A stretch of DNA of 7,735 nucleotides. Origin: CBDDRG01 sp051306415. GTDB taxonomy: Bacteria > Pseudomonadota > Gammaproteobacteria > Pseudomonadales > Porticoccaceae. The notes under the pieces are model-generated. The model saw only the letters and a list, made by a program, of their open reading frames with translations, made no database searches and had not been told where the DNA came from. Below, piece after piece: positions 1 through 6,269 of the stretch. A program made the position numbers and the translations under genes. The DNA lies in the NCBI GenBank assembly GCA_051306415.1, contig JBPPNE010000380.1:1-7735 (forward strand), in the 5' to 3' direction. Each line of letters begins with the position of its first letter. Within the stretch, counting starts at the first letter, position 1.

Positions 1-1055
1 TAGCTGCGGGGCACGCTGTAGCGATCGATCAGCGGCGCCGCGCAATTCATCAACAGCACAGCGAAGGCAATGCCATCGGGGTAGCGGCTCCAGGCCCGCA
101 GTGCGAATACCAGCACACCGGTGAGCGCGCCACCGATCAGGCGTCCGCGAGCGCTGCTGGCGCCGGTGACGGGATCGGTGACGATGAAAAATGCGCCGAG
201 CAGGGTGCCGCCACTGAGCAGATGGAAAACCACCGAGCCCTTGCTGACCGAGCTGCCGTTGTCGTAGAACAGCAACGCCATCAGCGCCAGCGCCGCGAGC
301 ATCGCGACGGGCGCATGCCAACTGAAGATGCGTTGATACAACAGCCAGACGCCACCGGCGAGAAAACCCAGGTTGACCCACTCCCAGCCGACTCCGGCCC
401 AATCGCCATGGACGAAGAGCGGATTCTGCGCGTACAGCTGCGCCATCAGCAGCCCGCTGTTGTGGCGCAGGGTATCCAGCGGGGTGGCGCCGGTGAGGCC
501 GTCGATAGCCGCGGTACCGAGCACCGGGAACACGGTTTGCAACGACTGCCAAAGCCCCGGCAGCGAATGGCCGTCGGCGAGCAGGGGCTGGGGCAGCGGC
601 CAGGTATTCATGGCCAGTGGAAACGCCACCAGCAGCATCGCGTAGCCCGCCATCGCGGGGTTGAACAGATTGTGCCCGAGCCCGCCGTACAGGTGCTTGA
701 CGATGACGATGGCAAAGGCCGCGCCCAGCACCGGCAGTGACCAGGGCGCCAGCGGTGGCAGTGCAAGACCGAGCAATATCCCCGTCAGCAGAGCGCTGCC
801 ATCGCCGACACCCCAAGACCCGCCGAGACAAACCGCCAGCGGGCGTGCGCGCAGCCGCAGCACCAGAGCCTCGCAGGCGACGGCGGTCGCTGCGGCGAGC
901 AGCACATTGATGAGGCTGCCCCAACCGAAAAATCCGCACAGTGCGATCAGCCCGGGCAAGGTCGCCAGCGATACCTGCCGCATGATCCAGTCCGTGGTGC
1001 GCGGCGCGGGGAGTTGCGCCTTGGGGCTGGCATGGTCGATCGGCGGGAGCGCCAT
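1..1055 (-). CDS. rnfD: Rnf complex membrane subunit RnfD/RsxD, 3' end cut by window edge
   Basis: RnfD is the integral-membrane, covalently flavinylated subunit of the Rnf/Rsx ferredoxin:NAD oxidoreductase. It passes electrons within the complex and is thought to take part in ion transport, like NqrB. I translated the strand by hand: 351 open codons from an ATG, then a partial TA- codon at the edge. E. coli RnfD is about 352 residues, so only a few residues should be missing. The DGLTGATPLD segment contains Thr191, which matches the phosphoester FMN-attachment threonine (Thr187 in E. coli). Other family landmarks are KHLYGGLGHNLFNPAM (about 120-135), FFITDPVT-like FFIVTDPVTG (about 289-297) and YPDGIAFAVLLMN (about 325-337). 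Several long hydrophobic helices are visible. The end, PLIDRYSVPRS, matches the family C-terminus PLIDYYTRPR. The ATG overlaps the rnfC stop as TGATG, indicating translational coupling. Confidence 0.95.
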   Translation of the reverse strand, partial: MALPPIDHASPKAQLPAPRTTDWIMRQVSLATLPGLIALCGFFGWGSLINVLLAAATAVACEALVLRLRARPLAVCLGGSWGVGDGSALLTGILLGLALPPLAPWSLPVLGAAFAIVIVKHLYGGLGHNLFNPAMAGYAMLLVAFPLAMNTWPLPQPLLADGHSLPGLWQSLQTVFPVLGTAAIDGLTGATPLDTLRHNSGLLMAQLYAQNPLFVHGDWAGVGWEWVNLGFLAGGVWLLYQRIFSWHAPVAMLAALALMALLFYDNGSSVSKGSVVFHLLSGGTLLGAFFIVTDPVTGASSARGRLIGGALTGVLVFALRAWSRYPDGIAFAVLLMNCAAPLIDRYSVPRS

Positions 1056-2806
1056 CAGCGATCCCGCTTCGCTTGCTCGAAAGCGGCCAACCGGCCCCGC
1101 GCGTTGTCCAGGTGCAGGCGTGCGGCAGCCACCCTGGCTTCGAGTTGCTCGCGCTGGCTGGCACCGAGAGGGCTGCTGTGGTCGCTGCCGGCGAGTGCGC
1201 GCTCGGCGTGGTCGAGGCGATCCGTCGCGGCGAGGAACGCGCGCTCGAGCCTGGCGCGCTGTTGCGCCGGTTGCGGCCTGGCCGCTGCCTGCGCCATCGC
1301 AGTCTGAATCAGGGTGTCGGCAGCGGTATCGACGGCCAGCGCCGCGGCGGCGATGGGCACGGCGGTCACCACTTCGGCGACGCGGATTTGTGCTTCAGCG
1401 AGGGTGCCGCGGCGCGCGGCGCGTTGGGTGGCTTTTTTATCCTGGATAGCGGCGATGCGTTGCTGGCGATGGAGGAACCGCTGCCGCGCCTGGTTGGCCG
1501 CTGGTTCCTGCTCGCGCCGGGCTGCCATGGCGGCCTTGGCGGCGCGATAGATCGGCACCAGCGGGATGGCGCTCGGACAGACGTAGGTGCAGGCGCCGCA
1601 CTCGATGCAATCGAACAGATTGTGGGCGCTGAGCTGTTGGTGATCCTGGCTGCGCGCATACCAGTAGAGTTGCTGTGGCAGCAGCTTGGCCGGACAGACA
1701 TCGGCGCAATAGCCGCAGCGAATGCACGCCTGCGGCGGCGCCGGCGGTGGCATCTCCGCCGGCGTGGGCGCCAGAATACAGTTGCTGGTCTTGGCGATGG
1801 GCGCCGCGGTATCGGCGATGGCGATACCCATCATGGCGCCGCCGAGCAGCGGCTGCCGGCAGCGCGATGGATCAAAGCCGCTCAGTGCCAGCAGGTGATC
1901 GATCGGGGTGCCGATCAGCACCTCGTAGTTGCCCGGTTTGGCGCAGGCTTCACCGGTAACGGTGACAATCCGCGCGATCAGCGGTTCACCCCGGCAGACC
2001 GCGCGATACACCGCGTGGGCGGTCACCACATTGATGCAGAGAACGCCGACATCGGCGGGCAGTGCGCCGCGCGGGATTTCGCGCCCGGTGACCAGCTGGA
2101 TCAACTGGCGCTCGCCCCCCGATGGATAGCGGGCGGGTAACTCGATCACCGCGATGGCATGGCTTGTACCGACAGCAGCGAGGGCGTGGCGTGCTTCGAC
2201 GTTGTTGTCCTCGATGCCGATGGCGACGGTCGGCGGGTCGCCGAGGATATGGGCGAGGATATCGATGCCAAGGAAAATTTCGGCGGCGCGTTCGCGGATC
2301 AATGCGGTGTCGGCGGTGATGTAGGGTTCGCACTCGACGGCATTGATGATCAGCGTGGCGATGGGCTGCGCGGTTGATTGAGCGGCGCGCAGCTTGGCGG
2401 CGGTGGGAAAGCCAGCGCCACCGAGGCCGACGATGCCGGCATCGCGGATGCTGTCGAGCAGGGCTTCCGGCGCTTGCTGCCGGTAGTCGGCAATGCCAGC
2501 GTGCTCGCACCAGGCATCCTGGCCGTCGGGTAGCAGGGTGATGCAATCTGGCGTGACGGCGGTCACCGTGCCCGAGGTTGGCGCGTGTACCGCACTGCCG
2601 AGGTGGCCGGTGGCGGCGGCAATGGGTTGGCCCTTGGCGACCATCGCACCCGCGCTGACCAGCGGGCGGGCGGTCTCGCCACCGTACTGGTCGAGCGGAA
2701 TCAGCAAATGAGACGGCAGCGTGACGGCGGCAATGGGCGCGCTCAGGGATTCGCGCTTATGTTCGGGCGGCTGCACGCCACCGGGCATCCGCCCCACGGT
2801 TTTCAC
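1055..2806 (-). CDS. rnfC: Rnf complex subunit RnfC/RsxC, NADH/FMN and Fe-S protein
   Basis: RnfC is the peripheral cytoplasmic subunit that exchanges electrons with NAD(H) through FMN and two [4Fe-4S] clusters. I place the start at a GTG overlapping the rnfB stop (GTGA), giving 583 residues. This yields MKTVGRMPGGVQPPEHK, which fits the family N-terminus; a GGGGG stretch lies 7 bases upstream. An ATG 18 bases further in (position 2788) would cut into that segment. The same frame stays open far upstream across rnfB, but that part is arginine-rich shadow. Domains in order: the HAPTSGTVTAV barrel-sandwich segment (about 74-84), the Nqo1-like glycine-rich GLGGAGFPTAAK (about 127-138), NAVECEPYITAD (about 155-166), and two ferredoxin motifs with Cys 361/364/367/371 and 400/403/406/410. 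From about 425 on there is an Ala/Arg/Gln-rich, probably helical tail of roughly 160 residues. It is shorter than the tail of E. coli RnfC (740 residues in all), a part that varies widely in the family. Confidence 0.96.
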   Translation of the reverse strand: MKTVGRMPGGVQPPEHKRESLSAPIAAVTLPSHLLIPLDQYGGETARPLVSAGAMVAKGQPIAAATGHLGSAVHAPTSGTVTAVTPDCITLLPDGQDAWCEHAGIADYRQQAPEALLDSIRDAGIVGLGGAGFPTAAKLRAAQSTAQPIATLIINAVECEPYITADTALIRERAAEIFLGIDILAHILGDPPTVAIGIEDNNVEARHALAAVGTSHAIAVIELPARYPSGGERQLIQLVTGREIPRGALPADVGVLCINVVTAHAVYRAVCRGEPLIARIVTVTGEACAKPGNYEVLIGTPIDHLLALSGFDPSRCRQPLLGGAMMGIAIADTAAPIAKTSNCILAPTPAEMPPPAPPQACIRCGYCADVCPAKLLPQQLYWYARSQDHQQLSAHNLFDCIECGACTYVCPSAIPLVPIYRAAKAAMAARREQEPAANQARQRFLHRQQRIAAIQDKKATQRAARRGTLAEAQIRVAEVVTAVPIAAAALAVDTAADTLIQTAMAQAAARPQPAQQRARLERAFLAATDRLDHAERALAGSDHSSPLGASQREQLEARVAAARLHLDNARGRLAAFEQAKRDR

Positions 2807-3387
2807 CGGCTGGCCCCCGAAGTCTGATCGACGGTGGAATCGGTGGTTGCGGTGAACACGAATGCGTTGACGGAGCGGGCCGGAATCATGTCGATGCAAT
2901 CGACCGGGCAGGGCTGCACGCAGAGATCGCAGCCGGTGCACTCGCTGGCAATCACCGTGTGCATGTATCCGCTGGCACCGACAATGGCATCCACCGGGCA
3001 GGCGAGGATGCATTTGGTGCAGCCGATGCACTCGGCCTCGCGGATGATGGCGACGGCGCGGAACTCGGCCTCGATACCATGGCTGGCGTCGAGCGTGGCG
3101 GACGGCAGCCCGAGCAACTGGGCGAGCACGGTGATCGTCGGCTGGCCGCCGGGTGGGCATTTGTTGATGACATCCCCGGCGGCGATGGCCTCGGCGTAGG
3201 GACGGCAGCCGGGGTAGCCGCATTGCCCACACTGGGTTTGTGGCAACAGGGCATCGATGCGCGCGGCCGCGAGCTCCGTCGCCGCCGCCTGCTGTGCCGA
3301 ACGGCGGTGGAATACTGCACCGGCGAGCAGCGCCAGCGCCGCGAGGGCGGCGGTGCCGGTGGTGACCGCGAACAGCTGATCCATCAT
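2803..3387 (-). CDS. rnfB: Rnf complex ferredoxin-like subunit RnfB/RsxB
   Basis: RnfB is the electron-entry subunit. A single N-terminal membrane helix anchors an iron-sulfur domain on the cytoplasmic face, where it takes electrons from ferredoxin. The 194-residue product matches the usual size (E. coli 192). Residues about 5-27 are hydrophobic. They are followed by the signature CGQCGYPGCRPYAEAI with Cys 53, 56, 61 and 77 (NKCPPGG), the RnfB-specific cluster site. Two classic [4Fe-4S] motifs follow: CIGCTKCILACP (Cys 120/123/126/130) and CTGCDLCVQPCP (Cys 150/153/156/160). All ligands are present. The start is ambiguous among TTG 3390, ATG 3387 and ATG 3384. I prefer ATG 3387 because it overlaps the rnfA stop by one base (TGATG), the same junction type as rnfC-rnfD. 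The stop overlaps the rnfC GTG. Confidence 0.96.
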   Translation of the reverse strand: MMDQLFAVTTGTAALAALALLAGAVFHRRSAQQAAATELAAARIDALLPQTQCGQCGYPGCRPYAEAIAAGDVINKCPPGGQPTITVLAQLLGLPSATLDASHGIEAEFRAVAIIREAECIGCTKCILACPVDAIVGASGYMHTVIASECTGCDLCVQPCPVDCIDMIPARSVNAFVFTATTDSTVDQTSGASR

Positions 3388-3962
3388 CAACCCAGCCCCG
3401 CAAAACCCATGAACGCGAGGGACATCAGCCCGGCGGTGATCATGCCGATGGCGGCACCGCGAAAAGGTGAGGGCACATCGGCGCCGTCGAGGCGCTCGCG
3501 GAGTCCGGCGAACAGTATCAGCGCGAGGGCAAAACCGGTGCCACCGCCCAGCCCGTAGAGCATAGTCGCGATGAAGCCGTGGCCGCTGTGAGCGTTCTGC
3601 AGGGCGACTCCGAGGATCGCCGTATTGGTGACGAGGAGGGTTGCCATGGCATCGGGTCGCGACAGCAATTGGTGGTTGGGGTCGATGAGCGGCAGGCCAA
3701 GCTGGCCGATTATTGCAGCGACCAGCACGAAGACAAGGGTGCCTAGGTAGTCGAGCCCGAGCGGCGCCAGTAGCCAGCGATCGATGAGCCAGTTGCAGAA
3801 GGTGGCGGCCACCAGTGCGCCGGCGGTACCCAGAGCCAGGCGCATTATTGTGGTATCGAGGCGATGGGCGACCGCCAGCAGCGGCGACACGCCGAGCATC
3901 TGGGTGAGAACGAGATTGTTGACCAGGCTGGCGCTGATCAGAATGAGGACGAATTCCCGCAT
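3387..3962 (-). CDS. rnfA: Rnf complex membrane subunit RnfA/RsxA, lacking both cluster-ligand cysteines
   Basis: RnfA is a six-helix membrane subunit. With its homologue RnfE it forms the inverted pair that encloses a [2Fe-2S] cluster in the middle of the membrane (the NqrD/NqrE pair in Na+-NQR). The 191-residue product is full length (E. coli 193). It keeps strong family landmarks: SLVNNLVLTQMLG (about 12-24), LGVALQN (about 117-123), LFAGLRERLDGADVPSPFRG (about 150-169) and the near-invariant end AIGMITAGLMSLAFMGFAG. Against E. coli RnfA as I remember it, the alignment is ungapped through residue 120. The two cluster ligands are changed: GLCP reads GVSP (Ser26) and TTNCA reads VTNTA (Thr114). 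I checked both codons (TCG and ACG) on the DNA. The only cysteine left is Cys56. The ATG has a good ribosome-binding site (AAAGG, 10 bases upstream). First gene of the coupled rnfABCD unit. Function as an Rnf subunit is likely; cluster binding is doubtful. Confidence 0.93.
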   Translation of the reverse strand: MREFVLILISASLVNNLVLTQMLGVSPLLAVAHRLDTTIMRLALGTAGALVAATFCNWLIDRWLLAPLGLDYLGTLVFVLVAAIIGQLGLPLIDPNHQLLSRPDAMATLLVTNTAILGVALQNAHSGHGFIATMLYGLGGGTGFALALILFAGLRERLDGADVPSPFRGAAIGMITAGLMSLAFMGFAGLG

Positions 3963-3996
3963 AGTCGGTGACCTTTGAAAGAGCCGGTGACCTTTG
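3963..3996 (-). repeat. Direct repeat that duplicates the rnfA ribosome-binding site
   Basis: On the plus strand a 15-base unit occurs at 3963-3977 and again at 3982-3996. It is identical at 14 of 15 positions, with a period of 19. Read in the rnfA direction both copies contain CAAAGGTCACCG, so both carry the AAAGG Shine-Dalgarno core. The copy next to rnfA is correctly spaced from its ATG (3962). In the upstream copy the equivalent start position reads CTT, so it has no start codon. Confidence 0.85.
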
Positions 3997-4007
3997 CAGA
4001 TGCCGCC

Positions 4008-4036
4008 ATTATGTGCTGACTGCAGCGTGCTGACTG
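4008..4036 (-). promoter_or_regulatory. Possible sigma70-type promoter for rnfABCD
   Basis: On the minus strand CATAAT (4013-4008) matches the -10 consensus at 5 of 6 positions. The hexamer 17 bases upstream is CAGTCA (4036-4031), which matches TTGACA at only 3 of 6. Transcription would begin near 4001, leaving a leader of about 40 bases that contains both copies of the ribosome-binding-site repeat. The weak -35 and a possible dependence on an activator make this tentative. The rnf genes may instead be read through from metG: I see no hairpin followed by a T-run in the 103-base gap. Confidence 0.3.
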
Positions 4037-4040
4037 CAGC
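4013..4040. repeat. Perfect 14-base tandem duplication upstream of rnfA
   Basis: The unit GTGCTGACTGCAGC is present twice head to tail, at 4013-4026 and 4027-4040, with no mismatch. Each unit contains a small dyad (GCTG, 4 bases, CAGC), so the pair could form two short hairpins or present two identical protein-binding half-sites. It lies 51-78 bases upstream of rnfA and overlaps the spacer and -35 region of the candidate promoter. A chance slippage duplication is equally possible. Confidence 0.85.
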
Positions 4041-4065
4041 CGATGGTGTGCTCGCGAGAGCCTGC

Positions 4066-6162
4066 TCAGGTCACGCGCTGGCCGGGCTTGGCGCCACTGT
4101 CGGGGCTCAGTAGATAGATGCCGCTGTCGTCACCGGCCGCGAGCACCATGCCCTCGGACACGCCGAAGCGCATCTTGCGCGGCTTGAGGTTGGCGACCAT
4201 GACGGTGAGTCGGCCTTCGAGTGCTTCCGGCTGGTAGGCCGATTTTATCCCCGAAAACACCGTGCGGGTTTCGCCGCCGATGTCGAGCGTCAGCTTGAGC
4301 AACTTGCCGGCGCCCTCGACCGCGCTGGCGCTGACAATGCGGGCGACACGGAGATCGACCTTGGCGAAGGTGTCGATATCGATTTCCGCGGCGATCGGTT
4401 CCAGCGCCGCGGGTGCCGTGGTCGTGTCGGCGGCCGTTGTCACCGCGGGCTGAGTGTCTTTGCTGGCTTCCATCAGTGCATCCACCTTGGCTTTTTCGAC
4501 GCGCTGCAGCAGCGGCTTGAAGGCGTTGATAGGGTGACCGAGCAGCGGCTCGATCGCGCCGTGCCAGTCCAGCGGATCGTTGAGGAATGCGCTCGCCTGT
4601 TCCGCCGTCGCCGGCAGCACTGGCTTCAGGTAGATCATCAGGGCGCGAAACAAATTGATGCCAAGTGAGCACACCGCCAAAACCTCGGCCTCGCGGCCCG
4701 GCTCTTTGCCGAGTTGCCAGGGTGCCTTGGCGGCGATGTATTCGTTGGCGGCATCGGCGATCCCCATGATCTCGCGAATCGCCTTGCTGAATTCGCGCGC
4801 CTCGTAGTGCGCGGCGATGCTGTCGCCGGCCGCCACGGCCTGTCGCCAGAGGGCTTCGTCCGCGATGTCGGTTGCCAGCAAGCCCCCGGCCGCGGTCACA
4901 AAGCGGGCGCAGCGGCTCGCGATATTGACTACCTTGCCGACCAGATCGCTGTTGACCCGCTGGCTGAAGTCGTCGAGATTGAGGTCGAGGTCTTCGACTC
5001 CCGACGACAGCTTGGCGGCGAAGTAATAGCGCAGGTACTCCGGATTCAGGTGGTCGAGATAGCTCCGCGCGTTGATGAATGTGCCGCGCGATTTTGACAT
5101 TTTCTTGCCGTTGACGGTCAGAAAACCGTGCACACAGACGCGCGTCGGCGTGCGAAAACCCGCGCTTTCGAGCATCGCGGGCCAGAACAACGCGTGGAAG
5201 TTGACGATATCCTTGCCGATGAAGTGGTACAGCTCGGCGTCGGAATCCTTTCGCCAGAAGGTGTCGAAATCGATGTTGGCGCGGTCGCAGAGGTTCTTGA
5301 AACTCGCCATGTAGCCGATGGGGGCGTCGAGCCAGACGTAGAAGTACTTGCCGGGAGCATCGGGGATTTCAAAGCCGAAGTAGGGCGCATCGCGGCTGAT
5401 GTCCCACTCCTGCAGGCCGGTATCCAGCCATTCGCCGAGCTTGTTGGCGATCTCGGTGGACACACGGCCGGCGCGGGTCCACTGCCGGAGAAAATCGGTG
5501 AACGCGGGCAGAGTAAAGAAGTAGTGGGTCGAGGCTTTCTCGATGGGCGTGGCGCCGGAGATGGCGGACCTCGGATTGATCAGGTCCGTCGGGCTGTAGG
5601 TGGCGCCACAGGCCTCGCAGTTGTCGCCGTACTGATCGGGCGTCGCGCACTTGGGGCAGGTGCCCTTGATGTAGCGGTCGGCCAGAAACAGATTTTTTTC
5701 GGGATCGTAGGCTTGGGTGATGTCGCGGCGGGCGATGTGGCCGTTGGCGTGCAGGCGCTGGTAGATCAGCTCGGACAGCACGCGGTTTTCATCGGCGTGG
5801 GTCGAGTGGTAGTTGTCGAAGCGGATCAGGAAATCGCCGAAATCCCGCTCGTGATCGGCCTTGACCTGGGCAATCAATGTCTCCGGCGTGAGCCCGAGCT
5901 CTTCCGCCTTCAGCATGATCGCGGTTCCGTGAGCATCGTCGGCGCAGACGTAGTAACATTCGTGCCCCCGCGCTTTCAGGAAGCGAACCCAGATATCGGT
6001 CTGGATATATTCCACCAGATGGCCCAAGTGGATGGCGCCATTGGCATAGGGAAGCGCGCTGGTCACCAGGATTTTGCGCCGTGTGACTTGGGTTCCGCCA
6101 GCGGTTTCCACAGGTCTCCCAGTGGCTGTTGGCGCGGACTCCGCAGGTTGCGATGGCGACAT
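4066..6162 (-). CDS. metG: Methionyl-tRNA synthetase, long form with C-terminal tRNA-binding domain
   Basis: MetG is the cytoplasmic class I enzyme that charges tRNA(Met), including initiator tRNA, with methionine using ATP. The 698-residue product matches the E. coli/Pseudomonas long form throughout. Landmarks: the HIGH-type motif HLGH (45-48) within LPYANGAIHLGH, the zinc knuckle Cys 169/172/182/185 (CPKC...CEAC), WDISRDAPYFGFEIP (about 253-267), KMSKS (354-358), the anticodon-binding helical domain (about 395-560), a variable Thr/Ala-rich linker (about 567-588), and the EMAP-II/Trbp111-like dimerisation domain (about 593-698) ending in LSPDSGAKPGQRV. I chose the ATG at 6162. A TTG at 6198 in the same frame overlaps the predicted -10 box and would not be transcribed. 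Even so, about 26 Pro/Ala/Thr-rich residues precede the conserved KILVTSALPY, where E. coli has about 6. Lies upstream of and on the same strand as rnfA; diverges from mrp. Confidence 0.97.
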   Translation of the reverse strand: MSPSQPAESAPTATGRPVETAGGTQVTRRKILVTSALPYANGAIHLGHLVEYIQTDIWVRFLKARGHECYYVCADDAHGTAIMLKAEELGLTPETLIAQVKADHERDFGDFLIRFDNYHSTHADENRVLSELIYQRLHANGHIARRDITQAYDPEKNLFLADRYIKGTCPKCATPDQYGDNCEACGATYSPTDLINPRSAISGATPIEKASTHYFFTLPAFTDFLRQWTRAGRVSTEIANKLGEWLDTGLQEWDISRDAPYFGFEIPDAPGKYFYVWLDAPIGYMASFKNLCDRANIDFDTFWRKDSDAELYHFIGKDIVNFHALFWPAMLESAGFRTPTRVCVHGFLTVNGKKMSKSRGTFINARSYLDHLNPEYLRYYFAAKLSSGVEDLDLNLDDFSQRVNSDLVGKVVNIASRCARFVTAAGGLLATDIADEALWRQAVAAGDSIAAHYEAREFSKAIREIMGIADAANEYIAAKAPWQLGKEPGREAEVLAVCSLGINLFRALMIYLKPVLPATAEQASAFLNDPLDWHGAIEPLLGHPINAFKPLLQRVEKAKVDALMEASKDTQPAVTTAADTTTAPAALEPIAAEIDIDTFAKVDLRVARIVSASAVEGAGKLLKLTLDIGGETRTVFSGIKSAYQPEALEGRLTVMVANLKPRKMRFGVSEGMVLAAGDDSGIYLLSPDSGAKPGQRVT

Positions 6163-6197
6163 GTCTCGACAGAATCCGGATACATCGAAGGGCGGCA

Positions 6198-6203
6198 ACT
6201 ATA
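6198..6203 (-). promoter_or_regulatory. Likely -10 box of the metG promoter
   Basis: In the 107-base divergent gap between metG and mrp, the minus strand reads TATAGT, 5 of 6 matches to the -10 consensus. Predicted transcription starts near 6191, giving a leader of about 28 bases to the metG ATG at 6162. No good -35 is visible: TGAAAA at 16-base spacing or ATGAAA at 17. I saw no convincing promoter for mrp on the plus strand in the same gap. The best pair, TTTTCA at 6220-6225 with a poor -10, is too weak to call. Confidence 0.4.
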
Positions 6204-6269
6204 GCGTTTTCGGCAGGGCTTTTCATTACATCGACTGGCGGTAGCTAACAGCAGAAGCGGAGCGGACAG

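Noticed and set aside
1434..1439. An A-run (AAAAAAG on the minus strand) in the rnfC tail as a programmed frameshift site.
   Set aside because: The reading phase is wrong for the A AAA AAG heptamer. The zero frame continues through a normal helical tail.
661..1449. A 262-codon plus-strand frame opposite rnfD and rnfC.
   Set aside because: Arg/Ala/Pro/Ser-rich shadow product. The opposite strand carries intact rnfD and rnfC.
1073..2140. A 355-codon plus-strand frame opposite rnfC.
   Set aside because: It is antisense to a clear, fully conserved gene, has GC-rich shadow composition and shows no recognisable domain.
2807..3403. The rnfC frame stays open upstream, suggesting a 782-residue fusion.
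   Set aside because: The extra part is Arg/His-rich shadow of rnfB with no family similarity. RnfC homology begins only near 2790, and the GTG at 2806 overlaps the rnfB stop.
4050..4061. A small hairpin GCTC-GCGA-GAGC between metG and rnfA as a metG terminator.
   Set aside because: The stem is only four pairs, with no following T-run on the transcribed strand.
5693..5699. A run of seven A in metG (minus strand) in slippery phase.
   Set aside because: It encodes the conserved PEK-N-LF segment. There is no sensible alternative product and no visible stimulatory structure.
5128..6204. A 358-codon plus-strand frame opposite metG.
   Set aside because: It mirrors the conserved MetG coding frame. 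The Gly/Val/Asp-rich product has no motif, and high GC makes such antisense frames common.
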